The notes beneath the pieces are model-generated. The model made no database searches, was not told the origin of the DNA, and saw nothing but the letters and a program-made list of their open reading frames with translations. This document shows, piece by piece, positions 27,251-35,027 of a stretch of 64,000 nt of DNA. Position numbers and translations under genes: made by a program. The stretch is from Constrictibacter sp. MBR-5. Lineage in GTDB: Bacteria; Pseudomonadota; Alphaproteobacteria; JAJUGE01. Numbering within the stretch: position 1 is the first letter of the stretch; each line of letters starts with the position of its first letter. The DNA is taken from contig NZ_JBEPTK010000006.1 in assembly GCF_040549485.1 (NCBI RefSeq), positions 124,001 to 188,000 of the forward strand. Reading direction: 5' to 3'.

Positions 27251-28246
27251 TCAGGCAGCGGCCTGCCTCGCGTCTCCGAGCCGCGTCAGGCAGGAGTCGA
27301 GGATGCGCCCGAGCAATCCATCGTAGCTCCAGCCGGCCATCCGCGCGAGGATGACGAGGTCGGACTTCTCGGGGTTGATGCCGGCAAGCGGGTTGACCTC
27401 GATGAAATGCGGCCGCCCCGCCGGATTGGACCGGATATCGATCCGCCCGCCGTCACGGCAGCCGAGAGCGCGCCATGCCGCGAGTGCGAGACGGGTCGCC
27501 TCCTGCGCCTCGGCATCGTCGGCGAGCCGGTAGGTGATCCGTCCCTCGTAATGCTCCTTGTTCTCGTAGGAGTAGCCGTTCGCCTCGGCCTCCGCACCGA
27601 AGAGGATCTCCATCGCGCCGATCGCCTCGGCATCCCGTCCGGTGCCGACGATGCCCACGGTGAACTCGCGCCCCGGAAGGAACGTCTCGACCAGCGCCGG
27701 CTGCCGGTAGCGGTCGACGATGCGCAGGCAGGCGGCGCGGAGGGCTTCCGGCGTCTCGACGCGCGAGGCGGCGGTGACACCCTTGCCGGTCCCTTCGGCC
27801 ACCGGTTTCACGAAGAGCGGAAACGGCAGGTCGACGGCGGCCAGGTCGGCGGCATCGGCGACCACGGCGAACGGCGCCGTGGCCAGACCGGCATCCCGCA
27901 CCACGCGCTTCGTCATCGCCTTGTCGAGCGTCAGGGCGAGCACCATCGGGTCGGAGAAGGTGTAGGGAATGCGCCAAGCGTCGAGCAGTGCCGGAACCTG
28001 CGCCTCCCGTCCGATGCCGTGCATCCCTTCTGCGATGTTGAAGACGAGATCCCACCGCTCGCCCGCCACCAGCCGTTCCGCCAGCCGCCGGACGTGGCCG
28101 ATGCGGTCGACGGTCCAGCCGCGCGCCGCCAGGACGGCGGCGATCGCGTCGATGGTGACGACGGAGTCGAACTCCGCCGTCTCCTCTTCGGACCAGCCCT
28201 CGGCCAGATAGTCGGACCGCAGATCGTAGGTGATGCCGACGCGCAT
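27251..28246 (-). CDS. ATP-grasp ligase (D-Ala-D-Ala ligase-like), first in the operon
   Basis: A 331-residue ATP-grasp protein. It opens [20 protein letters not shown], then [20 protein letters not shown], the central-domain start [20 protein letters not shown], the nucleotide loop [17 protein letters not shown], and the metal site GGRIDIRSN…[13 protein letters not shown]. It is paralogous to the other ATP-grasp of this operon (compare [13 protein letters not shown] with [14 protein letters not shown]) but only distantly. Its ATG shares a base with the kamA stop (TGATG), showing translational coupling; the longer upstream frame overlaps kamA and is rejected. It probably activates a carboxylate and joins it to an amine supplied by the pathway (inference). 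Confidence 0.9.
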   Translation of the reverse strand: MRVGITYDLRSDYLAEGWSEEETAEFDSVVTIDAIAAVLAARGWTVDRIGHVRRLAERLVAGERWDLVFNIAEGMHGIGREAQVPALLDAWRIPYTFSDPMVLALTLDKAMTKRVVRDAGLATAPFAVVADAADLAAVDLPFPLFVKPVAEGTGKGVTAASRVETPEALRAACLRIVDRYRQPALVETFLPGREFTVGIVGTGRDAEAIGAMEILFGAEAEANGYSYENKEHYEGRITYRLADDAEAQEATRLALAAWRALGCRDGGRIDIRSNPAGRPHFIEVNPLAGINPEKSDLVILARMAGWSYDGLLGRILDSCLTRLGDARQAAA

Positions 28247-29559
28247 CAGCCGCCGTTCCCCCGCGCATTCCGATCCGCCCCCAGCGATCCGGCGGGATCG
28301 GGATAGCGGAACACACCGCCCTCGAAGTTGCGCAGCAGCAGGTCGTCGCCGTCGCGGCCCACGACCGGATCCGGAATCAGCGGGATCTTGCCGCCACCGC
28401 CCGGGGCATCGATCACGTAGGTCGGCACGGCATAGCCCGTCGTATGCCCGCGCAGCCCGGCGATGATCTCCAGGCCTTTCTCGACCGGGGTGCGAAAGTG
28501 GGCGGAGCCGGAGATCGGGTCGCACTGGTAGATGTAGTAGGGCTTCACCCGGCGCATCAGCAGGCCGTGCATCAGCCGCTTCATCGTCTCCAACTCGTCG
28601 TTGATGCCTTTCAGCAGCACCGTCTGACTGCCGAGCGGAATGCCCGCGTCCGCGAGGCGATCGCAGGCCTCGGTCACCTCGGTCGTCAGTTCGTTGGGGT
28701 GCGTGAAGTGGAGGCTGAGCCAGACGCGATGCTTGCGCAGCATGCGCGCCAGGTCCTTGGTCACGCGCATCGGCAGCACGACCGGCACCTTGGAGCCCAA
28801 GCGGACGAACTCGATGTGCGGAATCTCGCGCAGGCGCGACAGCAGCCACTCCAGCTTGTCGTCGTGGATGGTCAGCGGATCGCCGCCGGAAAGCAGGACG
28901 TCGCGCACCTCGGTGTGCTCGCGGAGATAGGCGAGCGCCTGCTCCCACTGACCGACGCTGAAGTGATACTCGCCGCCGGCCTCGCCCACCATGCGGGAGC
29001 GCGTGCAGTAGCGGCAGTAGGTCGAGCAGAAGCCCGTCGTCAGGAACAGCACACGATCGGGGTAACGATGGACGAGACCCGGCACCTGCGTGTCGTGATC
29101 TTCGCCGAGAGGGTCGTCAGCTTCACCGGGTGCGCGCAGATACTCGCCCATCACCGGCAGGTGCGTGCGACGCAGCGCCTCGGTCGCGTCGGAACGCGCC
29201 ATGAGACTGGCGTAGTAGGGCGTGATGCCGACGGGCAGCGAACCGGAATGATGGGCGACCGCCGCGCGCTCGTCATCGGAGAGATCGAAGATCCGCTCGA
29301 GCTGCGCCAGGCTGCGCACGCGGTTGCGCGCCTGCCAGCGCCAATCGTTCCAGTCACCGAGGGTGGCGGCCGGAAAGAAGCGGCGGCGGAAGGCATTACT
29401 GGCTTCGCTGATGGGAAAGCGGTGAACCGGGCGGCCGTTGCGCCCACGCATCGGGACGATCTTGGCGGGGCCCGTAGCGGGCAGGAAAGGGCCACTGTCG
29501 TAGGCCGTGGCGGATTCTGATTGTCGGTGGTCGAGGGTCCGGGGGACGCCATCGTTCAT
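28246..29559 (-). CDS. kamA: KamA-family radical SAM aminomutase (lysine 2,3-aminomutase-like)
   Basis: A 437-residue enzyme. The radical SAM cluster motif is C178-x3-C182-x2-C185 (GFCSTYCRYCTRSRM). The PLP lysine is K391 in DAPGGGGK. The two aspartates that bind the side-chain ammonium of lysine in Clostridium subterminale KamA (D293, D330) appear conserved as D347 (YQCDPISG) and D384, favouring lysine over glutamate as substrate. The product would be beta-lysine. The ATG at 29559 follows GGAGG by ~10 nt; an open frame continues to 29766 but its added N-terminus is low-complexity and lies in a different sequence context. It is the first gene of the operon; translation is coupled to the ATP-grasp gene. 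Confidence 0.9.
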   Translation of the reverse strand: MNDGVPRTLDHRQSESATAYDSGPFLPATGPAKIVPMRGRNGRPVHRFPISEASNAFRRRFFPAATLGDWNDWRWQARNRVRSLAQLERIFDLSDDERAAVAHHSGSLPVGITPYYASLMARSDATEALRRTHLPVMGEYLRAPGEADDPLGEDHDTQVPGLVHRYPDRVLFLTTGFCSTYCRYCTRSRMVGEAGGEYHFSVGQWEQALAYLREHTEVRDVLLSGGDPLTIHDDKLEWLLSRLREIPHIEFVRLGSKVPVVLPMRVTKDLARMLRKHRVWLSLHFTHPNELTTEVTEACDRLADAGIPLGSQTVLLKGINDELETMKRLMHGLLMRRVKPYYIYQCDPISGSAHFRTPVEKGLEIIAGLRGHTTGYAVPTYVIDAPGGGGKIPLIPDPVVGRDGDDLLLRNFEGGVFRYPDPAGSLGADRNARGNGG

Positions 29560-30153
29560 CTGTCGGGAGCCTCCGTCTGGGCTTCCGGCGCGACCGCCGG
29601 CCCGCTGCCGGTCGAAAGCGCCACGATTTCGCGATATCGCGGAAGACTTCCCCAATTCAAGGTGTCGCGCACGCCCCGCGCCACTTTTTATTCCCGTGTA
29701 TCCAGTCCTCGCCGCACGTCGATTTTTTGCCACATTTAAAACGATCGTCATCGCAAATATTCGCAAGAAATTTTACTAGGACCGAGAGGAACGCCCATCG
29801 CGTGGGCAGACATGGGCCGTCGCGGCCGAATTTAGGTGCAGACCAATCCGTAGGGTGGAGGTCATGCTGCTCGCGCAGGGTTTCGTTCGGTTATCGCCGT
29901 CGCGGACCTGCCGGACCGACAACCCGCGACAGGCATCGGGAATCTGCCGGAAGCCTTGTGTAATCAGCACGACGCCCCGCCATCCCGCACGCGGAGCCGG
30001 GTAGTTCAGCCCGGGTTCCGTCACACCGCGCTTTAAACTAGCTTAGGGTTTGGCACGTATGATGAAGAGAGATACCGGACTCCGAGCGCATGCTGGGCAC
30101 CGCCAGCGCGAATCGGGGCTGCCGGATGAAACGGCTCGATCGGAGTTACACAT
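29560..30153. other. Intergenic region between the divergent kamA operon and alpha-glucan phosphorylase
   Basis: About 590 bp without a convincing gene. A markedly AT-rich block lies at ~29680–29780 (runs such as TTTTTATT, GATTTTTTGCC, AAATTTTACTAG), in strong contrast to the surrounding GC-rich DNA, and is the likely promoter and control region of the kamA operon. The right half (29800–30150) is GC-rich with no recognised domain; short frames there (for example minus strand 30024–29776) lack ribosome-binding sites and family features. Confidence 0.6.
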
Positions 30154-31842
30154 TTGGATGTTCTGACGCGCCGGGCGCGCATCGCCTACTTCTCGATGGA
30201 GATGGCGCTCCGCCCCGAAATGCACACCTACAGCGGCGGCCTCGGTGGCCTCGCCGGCGATACGGCGCGATCCAGCGCCGATCTCGAGCTTCCCGTGGTG
30301 TTCGTGACGCTCGCCTCCCGCGGCGGCTACATGCGCCAGGAGATCGATGCGGAAGGCCGCCAGGTCGAGCAGCCGCACCCGTGGTCGCCCGAGCAATGGA
30401 CGCGGCCGTTGGGCGCCAAGGTCGCGATCACGCTGGAAGGACGGGACGTCTGGATTCGTCCGTGGCTGTTCCTGGTCACAGGCGTGACCGGCTATCAGAC
30501 ACCGGTGATCCTGCTGGACACGGCCCTGCTGGAGAACGATCCGGAAGACCGCATCATCACCGATCGGCTCTATGGCGGCGACAAGCGGTACCGGCTGAAG
30601 CAGGAGGCGGTCCTCGGCATCGGCGGCCTTCGTGCGCTCCGGGCGCTCGGCTTCGAGATCGATCGCTACCACATGAACGAGGGCCACTCCGCCCTCCTCG
30701 TCACCGAACTGCTGAAGCGCTTCGGCACGCACGGCCCGGGTCACGACGGGGCGCAGCACTACGACGTCGCGCAGGTGCGCGACCGCTGCATCTTTACGAC
30801 GCATACGCCGGTTGCGGCCGGTCACGACCGCTTCGCCTACGATCTGGTCGAGCGCGAACTGGGCGCCAGTGTCGACATGCAGGCCCTGCGCCGCTTCGGC
30901 GGTCACGAGGACCTGAACATGACGCACCTCGCGCTCAACCTCAGCGGCTACGTGAACGGCGTCGCAAAGCGGCATGCCGACACCTCGCGCAAGATGTTCC
31001 CTGGTCATGCGGTCCACGCCGTGACGAACGGCGTCCATCCGTCGACCTGGACGGCCGCCAGCTTCATCCACCTCTACGACCGGCACTTCCCGGACTGGCG
31101 CCACGATCCCGAGGTGCTGCTGCGCGCCCACATCATCCCCGACGCCGAGATCCGAGCGGCCCGGCAGGACGCGAAGCGCGCCCTGCTGTCGCGCGTGCGG
31201 GCGGCATCGGGCGTGGTGATGAACCCGGACGTGCCGCTGATCGGCTTCGCGCGGCGCATGACCGCCTACAAGCGCGCCAACCTCCTGTTCCACGACATCG
31301 AGCGGCTGCGCGCGATCAACAGGAAGCGGCCGTTCCAGCTGGTCATGGCCGGCAAGGCGCACCCGCACGACGAGGACGGCAAGAAGATCATCCAGCAGAT
31401 CCACCACCACATCCGCGACCTCGAAGGCGAGTTGCCGATCGCGTTCCTGCCGAACTACGACATGGAACTGGCGCGCACGCTGATCTCCGGCAGCGACGTG
31501 TGGCTGAACACCCCGATCCCGCCGATGGAGGCATCCGGCACCTCGGGCATGAAGGCGGCGCTGAACGGCGGCCTTAACTTCAGCGTCCTCGACGGCTGGT
31601 GGAGCGAAGGCTGCGTCGACGGGGAGACCGGCTGGTCGATCGGCGACGGCACCGACGGCACAACCGCCGAGCAGGACGCACCGATGCTGTACGACAAGCT
31701 CGAGAACAGCGTCCTCGCCCTCTACTACGACGACCCAGACCGCTGGACGTGGATGATGGCCCAGGCGATCAGCCGCCTCGGCAGCTATTTCAACACGCAT
31801 CGGATGATGCGGCGCTACGCCTCCGAGGCCTATCTGCGATAG
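30154..31842 (+). CDS. glgP: Alpha-glucan phosphorylase (short GlgP type)
   Basis: A 562-residue phosphorylase that releases glucose-1-phosphate from alpha-1,4-glucans. Family features are IAYFSMEMALRPEMHTYSGG, GYQTPVILLDTALLEND, YHMNEGHSALL, TTHTPVAAGHDRF and the PLP-site block EASGTSGMKAALNG near residue 460. It is the compact bacterial type (alpha-glucan family phosphorylase), lacking the extra N-terminal region of muscle-type enzymes. The start is TTG, with GGAG 8 nt upstream; no ATG fits the conserved N-terminus. It stands alone, convergent with the ScfR-type regulator. No other glycogen genes are in the window. Confidence 0.92.
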   Translation: MDVLTRRARIAYFSMEMALRPEMHTYSGGLGGLAGDTARSSADLELPVVFVTLASRGGYMRQEIDAEGRQVEQPHPWSPEQWTRPLGAKVAITLEGRDVWIRPWLFLVTGVTGYQTPVILLDTALLENDPEDRIITDRLYGGDKRYRLKQEAVLGIGGLRALRALGFEIDRYHMNEGHSALLVTELLKRFGTHGPGHDGAQHYDVAQVRDRCIFTTHTPVAAGHDRFAYDLVERELGASVDMQALRRFGGHEDLNMTHLALNLSGYVNGVAKRHADTSRKMFPGHAVHAVTNGVHPSTWTAASFIHLYDRHFPDWRHDPEVLLRAHIIPDAEIRAARQDAKRALLSRVRAASGVVMNPDVPLIGFARRMTAYKRANLLFHDIERLRAINRKRPFQLVMAGKAHPHDEDGKKIIQQIHHHIRDLEGELPIAFLPNYDMELARTLISGSDVWLNTPIPPMEASGTSGMKAALNGGLNFSVLDGWWSEGCVDGETGWSIGDGTDGTTAEQDAPMLYDKLENSVLALYYDDPDRWTWMMAQAISRLGSYFNTHRMMRRYASEAYLR

Positions 31843-31853
31843 GTCTCGGCCGT

Positions 31854-33305
31854 TCAGTCGGTCAGGAACATGAAAGGCGCCAGTTCGCGCCGGTGCTCGT
31901 CGACGATCAGCGGCCGGGTCAGGGGCGGAAAGGCCCGCGCCGTGCAGTCGGCCCGTTCGCAGAGCCGGCAGCCGAGCCCGATGGGCGTGACCTGGCTGTC
32001 CTTCGTGGGATCGAATCCGTCCGCATAGACGACGCGCTGCGCGTAGGCCGCCTCGAAGCCGAGCGCCACGGCGAACGGGTGGTGGTCGCCGCTGTTGCCG
32101 AGGCCGGCGCGCGAGACCGTGCGCACGAAGGTCACGTAGCGCGATCCGTCCGGCATCTCGACCATCTGCGACAGGATGCGGCCGGGCGTCTGGAAGGCTC
32201 GGTGGATGTCCCAGCGCGGGCATGAGCCGCCGAGCCGCGCGAACCGGAAGCCGCCGCTGCTGAAACGCTTCGTGACGTTGCCGGCCGCGTCGAGCCGGAC
32301 CATGAAGAACGGCACGCCCCGCGCACCGGGACGGTGCAGCGTGGTTAGGCGGTGGCAAACCTGCTCGTAGCTGGCGCCGAATCGGCGCGAGAGCACCTCG
32401 ACGTCGTAGCGCAACGTCTCCGCCGCCTGCAGGAAGCGCTCGTAGGGCATCATCACGGCACCGGCGAAATAGCTCGCCAGATGGGCGCGGCAGAGGCGGC
32501 GCGCCGTCCCGCCCTCGATGCCGCTCTCCTTCACCGCCGCGTCGATCGCCTCGCCGTGCTCGATCAGCGCGATCTGGTAGGCGACCTGGAAGACCCGGCC
32601 GGATTCCGGCAGCATCTCCGACAGGACGAGCCGACGGCGGTGGCGGTCGTACAGCCGCAGGGTCTGCGGCAGCAGGTCCACGGGCATGATTGTCACGCCG
32701 ATGCCCAGCGCATCGAGCAGGTAGCCGCGCAGCCCGTGCAGCAGGTCGTCGCGCGACAGCTTCGCCCGCACGTGCAGGTCCTCCGCACGCGCCTCCAGGT
32801 CGGGGAAGTGGTTGTTGCGCAGGCGCAGGAAGTCGCGCACCTCCTCCATCGGATCGCGGAGTTCGGGTGCGTCGCCGCCCTCCCCCCGACTGGTCATGCG
32901 CTCGGCCAGATCGGCGCCGCGGGTCAGCGATTCGCGATAAGCCTGGTACAGCGCCAGGATCGCCCGGCTAACTTCCGGGCCGGCGGCGGCCACGTCCTTC
33001 AGTTCCTGCTGGGCGATCTCGCGACCGCGCAGCAGCGGGTCGCTAAAGACCTCGCTGAGGTCGGCGAACGCCTCCGCTTCCTCGCCACCCGCGAAATCGC
33101 GCAGGTTCACGTCGTAGACCTCGGCGAGGCGGATCAGCAGCTGCGCCGTCACCGGCCGCTGGTTGCGCTCGATCAGGTTCAGATAGCTGGTGGAGATGCC
33201 CAACTCCTCGGCCATGCGCACCTGTGTGAGCGCGCGCTCGCGCCGCAGCCGCCGCACCCGCGGCCCGCAGAACAGCTTCTGGTCCTTCATCGCCGTCGCC
33301 ATCAC
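31854..33305 (-). CDS. ScfR/RamB-family short-chain acyl-CoA-responsive transcriptional regulator
   Basis: A 483-residue regulator. An XRE-type helix-turn-helix occupies residues ~15–70 ([37 protein letters not shown]). A central IrrE-like/DUF955 domain and a C-terminal DUF2083-type domain with a cysteine cluster ([20 protein letters not shown]) follow. Relatives such as RamB and PccR bind short-chain acyl-CoAs and control glyoxylate-cycle or propionate genes. It faces isocitrate lyase, with a strong inverted repeat just upstream of its own start, so it likely controls aceA and itself. Starts at 33305, 33302 and 33290 are all possible; none has a clear Shine-Dalgarno. Confidence 0.9.
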   Translation of the reverse strand: MMATAMKDQKLFCGPRVRRLRRERALTQVRMAEELGISTSYLNLIERNQRPVTAQLLIRLAEVYDVNLRDFAGGEEAEAFADLSEVFSDPLLRGREIAQQELKDVAAAGPEVSRAILALYQAYRESLTRGADLAERMTSRGEGGDAPELRDPMEEVRDFLRLRNNHFPDLEARAEDLHVRAKLSRDDLLHGLRGYLLDALGIGVTIMPVDLLPQTLRLYDRHRRRLVLSEMLPESGRVFQVAYQIALIEHGEAIDAAVKESGIEGGTARRLCRAHLASYFAGAVMMPYERFLQAAETLRYDVEVLSRRFGASYEQVCHRLTTLHRPGARGVPFFMVRLDAAGNVTKRFSSGGFRFARLGGSCPRWDIHRAFQTPGRILSQMVEMPDGSRYVTFVRTVSRAGLGNSGDHHPFAVALGFEAAYAQRVVYADGFDPTKDSQVTPIGLGCRLCERADCTARAFPPLTRPLIVDEHRRELAPFMFLTD

Positions 33306-33313
33306 ACACCAAT

Positions 33314-33335
33314 TTTACAAAACGACATTTGTAAA
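33314..33335. promoter_or_regulatory. Operator palindrome between the ScfR-type regulator and aceA
   Basis: Perfect 8-bp arms TTTACAAA (33314–33321) and TTTGTAAA (33328–33335) are separated by 6 bp. The site is 9 bp from the regulator start and about 106 bp upstream of aceA, in the only AT-rich stretch of the neighbourhood. ScfR-family proteins, as I recall for PccR of Rhodobacter sphaeroides, recognise paired TTTGCAAA-like boxes, so this is very likely the binding site of the adjacent regulator, giving control of aceA and autoregulation. Confidence 0.75.
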
Positions 33336-33441
33336 CTCGGACACACGTACACCGAAACCTTTTGCTTTCAAACGCCTTATCGACAGACCCACGGATCGTG
33401 TCAATCTTCCGTCCAACAAACACATACCGACGGAGACAGAC

Positions 33442-34749
33442 ATGTCCGCCAGCGACTTCTCCCGCCTCGTGCCCAACGCGCCGCAGGGCCGCTTCGACGG
33501 AATCGAGCGCCCGTACACGGCCGCCGACGTCGAGCGCCTGCGCGGCTCCGTCCGGATCGAGCACACCCTTGCCGAGCGCGGCGCCAACCGGCTGTGGGAG
33601 CTGCTGAAGTCCGAGCCGTTCGTGAACACGCTGGGCGCCATGACCGGCAACCAGGCGGTGCAGCAGGTGAAGGCCGGCCTGAAGGCCATCTACCTCTCCG
33701 GCTGGCAGGTCGCGGCGGACTCGAACACGGCCGGCGCCATGTATCCGGACCAGAGCCTCTATCCGGCGAACAGCGGCCCCGAACTCGCCCGCCGCATCAA
33801 CAAGGCGCTGCAGCGCGCCGACCAGATCCAGAAGATGGAAGGTCAGGGCGAAATCGACTGGTTCGCGCCGATCGTGGCGGACGCCGAGGCCGGTTTCGGC
33901 GGCCCGCTGAACGTCTTCGAGATCATGAAGGCCTATATCGAGGCCGGCGCCTCCGGCGTGCACTTCGAGGATCAGCTCGCGTCCGAGAAGAAGTGCGGCC
34001 ACATGGGCGGCAAGGTGCTGATCCCGACCCAGCAGCATGTCCGCAACCTCGACGCGGCGCGCCTCGCCGCCGACGTCATGGGCGTGCCGACCATCGTGAT
34101 GGCCCGCACCGACGCCCTGACCGCGAAGCTGATCACCAGCGACGTGGACGAGCGCGACCGCCGCTTCATCACCGGCGAGCGCACCGCCGAGGGCTTCTTC
34201 CACCTGAAGCCGGGCACGGGCCTGGAGAACTGCATCGCCCGCGGCCTCGCCTTCGCGCCGCATGCCGACCTGATCTGGTGGGAGACCGGCGAGCCGAACC
34301 TGGAAGAGGCGAAGATCTTCGCCGAGGCGATCCAGCGTGAGTTCCCGGATAAGATGCTGTCTTACAACTGCTCGCCCTCGTTCAACTGGGAAGCCAAGAT
34401 CGACAAGGCGACGATCGCCAAGTTCCAGCGCGAGCTGGGCGCCATGGGCTACAAGTTCCAGTTCGTGACGCTGGCCGGCTTCCACACCCTGAACCTGTCG
34501 ATGTTCGAGCTGGCGCACGGTTATCGCGACCGTGGCATGGCCGCCTATTCCGAGGTGCAGCAGCGCGAGTTCGCCGCACAGAAGGACGGCTACACCGCGG
34601 TGCGCCACCAGCGCGAGGTCGGCACCGGCTATTTCGACGCCGTCTCGATGGCGATCTCGGCCGGCCAGTCCTCGACCACGGCCCTGGGCGAGTCCACCGA
34701 GGCCGAGCAGTTCCACGGCGAGAGCCACCACGCCGCGGCGGCCGAGTAA
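33442..34749 (+). CDS. aceA: Isocitrate lyase
   Basis: A 435-residue enzyme of the glyoxylate bypass that splits isocitrate to succinate and glyoxylate. The catalytic-loop motif [11 protein letters not shown] is present, as are [40 protein letters not shown] and YNCSPSFNW. Length is normal for the bacterial type. The ATG follows GGAGA by 6 nt. It permits growth on acetate and fatty acids, consistent with the acetate-type symporter at 5.5 kb. The upstream operator and divergent ScfR-family gene point to acyl-CoA-dependent control. Malate synthase is not in the window. A hairpin follows the stop. Confidence 0.98.
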   Translation: MSASDFSRLVPNAPQGRFDGIERPYTAADVERLRGSVRIEHTLAERGANRLWELLKSEPFVNTLGAMTGNQAVQQVKAGLKAIYLSGWQVAADSNTAGAMYPDQSLYPANSGPELARRINKALQRADQIQKMEGQGEIDWFAPIVADAEAGFGGPLNVFEIMKAYIEAGASGVHFEDQLASEKKCGHMGGKVLIPTQQHVRNLDAARLAADVMGVPTIVMARTDALTAKLITSDVDERDRRFITGERTAEGFFHLKPGTGLENCIARGLAFAPHADLIWWETGEPNLEEAKIFAEAIQREFPDKMLSYNCSPSFNWEAKIDKATIAKFQRELGAMGYKFQFVTLAGFHTLNLSMFELAHGYRDRGMAAYSEVQQREFAAQKDGYTAVRHQREVGTGYFDAVSMAISAGQSSTTALGESTEAEQFHGESHHAAAAE

Positions 34750-34766
34750 CCCACTTTCAACCGTCC

Positions 34767-34791
34767 GAGGGGCCGGTCGTTCCGGCCCCTC
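34767..34791 (+). terminator. Hairpin between aceA and the DUF4170 gene
   Basis: Perfect 10-bp arms GAGGGGCCGG (34767–34776) and CCGGCCCCTC (34782–34791) with a 5-nt loop lie 17 nt after the aceA stop. No T-run follows. It could terminate aceA or limit read-through into the small downstream gene. Confidence 0.6.
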
Positions 34792-34813
34792 CCCTGCCCA
34801 GGAGGAAGACACG

Positions 34814-35017
34814 ATGTCTATGTTCGACCGGCGCTACTGGGTCGTGGGCGGCATCTACCGCGACACGGCCTTCGAAGAGATGACGCCCGATTCCCGCAGC
34901 GTCATGGGTCCCTACCGCACGCGCACCGAGGCGGAGAGCGCCTGGCGCGTCGCCGCCGACGCCAGCCGCAGCGAGTGCATGGCCCGCTTCTCGATCGCCG
35001 AAGAGGTCGTTCGCTGA
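34814..35017 (+). CDS. DUF4170 small protein
   Basis: A 67-residue soluble protein (MSMFDRRYWVVGGIYRDTAF … GPYRTRTEAESAWRVAAD), matching DUF4170, a short alphaproteobacterial family of unknown role. The ATG is preceded by AGGAGGAAG. It may be transcribed with aceA if the intervening hairpin is leaky. The aromatic–Gly start YWVVGGIY and the YRTRTEAE turn are the conserved parts. Confidence 0.85.
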   Translation: MSMFDRRYWVVGGIYRDTAFEEMTPDSRSVMGPYRTRTEAESAWRVAADASRSECMARFSIAEEVVR

Positions 35018-35027
35018 CCCGCGGCGG

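Noticed and set aside
24572-28246. ATP-grasp proteins as cell-wall D-Ala-D-Ala ligases
   Set aside because: No mur/fts genes nearby, altered ATP-loop and C-terminal segments, and an operon of unrelated metabolic type.
28247-28948. Upstream extension of the first ATP-grasp gene
   Set aside because: It is out of frame within kamA; the ATG at 28246 overlaps the kamA stop and fits the family N-terminus.
29776-30024. Minus-strand 82-codon ORF in the kamA–glgP gap
   Set aside because: No Shine-Dalgarno, no domain and irregular composition.
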